64,000 nucleotides of DNA from positions 1,922,001 through 1,986,000 of the forward strand of contig NZ_CP113361.1 of the NCBI RefSeq assembly GCF_026684035.1, in the 5' to 3' direction. This document shows positions 62,357-64,000 of the stretch, in pieces. The number at the start of each line of letters is the position of its first letter. The stretch's first letter is position 1. The notes under the pieces were generated by a model. The model was not told the DNA's origin and did not search any database. It saw only the letters and a program-made list of their open reading frames with translations. This DNA is from Methanogenium organophilum (GTDB taxonomy: Archaea > Halobacteriota > Methanomicrobia > Methanomicrobiales > Methanomicrobiaceae). The translations under genes were made by a program, and so were the position numbers.

Positions 62357-64000
62357 TCATCACCCATGCACTGGATGGCTTCATCCCATGCTGAAAGGAG
62401 TTCATCCTCATCCTGTGGGTCTGTACCGTACACTATTGCCTCATACAGTATTACGAATTCAATTGCCTGTTTCCTGCACGTATCATCCAGTTTTGCAGCA
62501 TATTCGCGCATCGTTTCAGACGGGCTGCACTCTTGTGCAGAATATTTCTGAATGGCAGCGGTAAATCCGTCTCCCAGTATCTGTGCTGCTTTCGCAGGTG
62601 TGAGCGCAGTCCTCTCTGATAAATACCTGCTGCGGTATTCCTGAACTGCAGTCACTTCTACCGGAGTGATTCCTTTATCCTCTTCTGATATGTCGGTCAG
62701 TGGTTCTGACGGGATGTATTCTTCTGTTTGATCAAATATAGTTGTCTCTTTGGGAGATGGATCTTCTGATATTTCCCTACTGTTCCTGCGGCGAACAATC
62801 AGGTAACCGGCACCTGTGGCAGTGATCACGAACAGTATGATATAGAGATACAGATTGCTCTGGGCAAAAGATACTATTGAATCGCTGCTTCTGCAATCAT
62901 TCACCGGATAAACAGGATCTGAGAAAACAGATCTTATTGTATATTCCCCGGCTTCGACCTCTGTTTCATAGGAATATTCACCAACGCTGTCTGTATATAC
63001 GGTTGCGTTGTTTTCGTTATCCGAACTTTTAATGTAGATCGTCACCGGTGCACCGATAACAGACCTTGCTTCAGTTGTCAACCTGCCTGAAGATGACAAT
63101 GTGTTCCCGGACATGGATACATTCAGTGTCAGTACACCATCAGTCCCGGTAACAGAGAAGGGGATAATCGGTGAAAATACATCATCAATTCGTGTATAGG
63201 CCAGATGTGTGCCGGCATACATTTTTTTGATGGTAATCGGGATTTTATATTCCCCGGTGAGATTGCAGGATGATACTGTATATTCACTGCTGTCAATGTA
63301 TAGGGTAACAGGTTTTCCGGAAGAAATCTCTCCTGTTCGTGAATAGATTCCCGTTGCGTTAATCGTATCACCATATATACCGGAGGAAGGATCAATTTCA
63401 AGGGTCAGTTCTTCCTGAAATTCGATATGAATTTCTGATACCCGCTGAAGACGTTCTTCCTGAATCTGTTCAATTTCGTCCATATACTCAGCAAAGGCCT
63501 CAACCGAAAATTCGGATTGTTCAGAGTCGATGTCTACTGCTTCACCTGACGCTGCCAATGCCGCAGTGGTATTCTGGTAGTCCGCAAATTCCCGAGCGAT
63601 TTTCTTGCGAAGTGCTTCGCCTTCATAGGCAATTGAATACATTTTTCCAGGATTATTTTCATCCTGATACTGTATTTCGAGGTGGTTTAATTCCTCAAAT
63701 GCGGCAGAATCATTGACCAGCTCTTCAAGATTTTTAAGGTTTTCTGCATTTTTTCTCCTGAATTCATCAATCTCAGACTCGCTCATATCAAGATTGATGA
63801 CCATATTGTCAAACTGCTTTGCCGCCCTGCGGTATTCTTCAAGATCTTCCTGTGCATCTTCGACATTGTTTAACCGGACATTCAGAACAATCGTTCCGGA
63901 AGAGCCGATGAACTCCTGCATCAGCGGCATGAGGTCAGCGGTTTTCTCCTGTGATATCTGTTTGAGGGCGATTGGATTTTTAAAGTGACCGGCCCCTTCG
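62353..64000 (-). CDS. DUF4129-type membrane protein, partial
   Basis: The frame is open past the right window edge, so the N-terminus is missing; the ATG at 63930 is internal, since in-frame codons continue to 64000. Visible parts are a coiled-coil-like region (about 63550-63880), two Ig-like carboxypeptidase-regulatory-type beta domains (62900-63430, with GEYKIPITIKK and GEYSYETEVEAGEYTIRS), one membrane helix (near 62810-62860) and a C-terminal DUF4129-like helical domain (LTPAKAAQILGDGF to AIEFVILYEAIVYG). DUF4129 proteins are linked to transglutaminase-like proteins and MoxR operons. It is coupled by a 4-bp overlap to DUF4350. Confidence 0.82.
   Translation of the reverse strand, partial: EGAGHFKNPIALKQISQEKTADLMPLMQEFIGSSGTIVLNVRLNNVEDAQEDLEEYRRAAKQFDNMVINLDMSESEIDEFRRKNAENLKNLEELVNDSAAFEELNHLEIQYQDENNPGKMYSIAYEGEALRKKIAREFADYQNTTAALAASGEAVDIDSEQSEFSVEAFAEYMDEIEQIQEERLQRVSEIHIEFQEELTLEIDPSSGIYGDTINATGIYSRTGEISSGKPVTLYIDSSEYTVSSCNLTGEYKIPITIKKMYAGTHLAYTRIDDVFSPIIPFSVTGTDGVLTLNVSMSGNTLSSSGRLTTEARSVIGAPVTIYIKSSDNENNATVYTDSVGEYSYETEVEAGEYTIRSVFSDPVYPVNDCRSSDSIVSFAQSNLYLYIILFVITATGAGYLIVRRRNSREISEDPSPKETTIFDQTEEYIPSEPLTDISEEDKGITPVEVTAVQEYRSRYLSERTALTPAKAAQILGDGFTAAIQKYSAQECSPSETMREYAAKLDDTCRKQAIEFVILYEAIVYGTDPQDEDELLSAWDEAIQCMGDE

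Overview
The window is a 64-kb piece of a methanogenic archaeal chromosome, most likely from the Methanomicrobiales or a close relative. The evidence is a gene for the methyl-coenzyme M reductase activation ATPase (atwA) beside a methanogenesis-marker-3 gene, a coenzyme F420 gene (cofD), archaeal RadB, CDC48-type AAA ATPase, archaeal-type AspRS, type III RuBisCO, archaeal Xer recombinase, and archaeal promoter and start-codon habits (TATA boxes close to ATG, several TTG starts). I saw no tRNA, rRNA or CRISPR array.

Layout. 1-3.8 kb (minus): mmp3 (cut by the window edge), atwA and a soluble P-type-ATPase-like HAD protein. 3.9-7.0 kb (plus): ribose-1,5-bisphosphate isomerase, type III RuBisCO, dapF. 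7.0-8.9 kb (minus): larC then radB. 8.9-13.9 kb (plus): a CDC48-like ATPase with two insertions, an acyl-CoA-synthetase-like enzyme and a KaiC-like protein with a ruined P-loop. 13.9-16.1 kb (minus): aspS-metE. 16.2-22.0 kb (plus): a stress protein, a 1366-residue HEAT protein built partly of three 705-bp tandem units, and a secreted protein. 22.0-24.8 kb (minus): cofD, a six-helix membrane protein and a divergent cofD paralogue. 24.9-29.1 kb (plus): HD hydrolase, ubiX, a UbiD decarboxylase and the aconitase-X large subunit; the last two fit the archaeal modified mevalonate pathway and UbiX would make the UbiD cofactor. 29.8-36.98 kb: SulP transporter, second stress protein, second HEAT protein, trpF, glmM, a MobB-MoaE fusion and a conserved protein of unknown role.

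36.98-43.2 kb is sparse and AT-rich. It holds only the tyrosine recombinase xerA and one secreted protein, plus long gene-free stretches with inverted repeats, paired palindromes and diverged copies of a dispersed intergenic element that also occurs at 29.3 kb.

43.2-56.5 kb (plus) is the most unusual part. Four consecutive genes encode exported proteins: a subtilisin-like protease with a terminal cohesin and dockerin, an alpha-2-macroglobulin-like thioester protein with a cohesin and a dockerin, a small cohesin protein with a C-terminal membrane anchor, and a large surface protein with a cohesin-like domain and anchor. I read this as a candidate archaeal cohesin-dockerin surface assembly combining a protease and a thioester protein. 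57.0-64.0 kb follows with a DUF1616 membrane protein and, on the minus strand, a MoxR-DUF58-DUF4350-DUF4129 envelope operon cut by the window edge.
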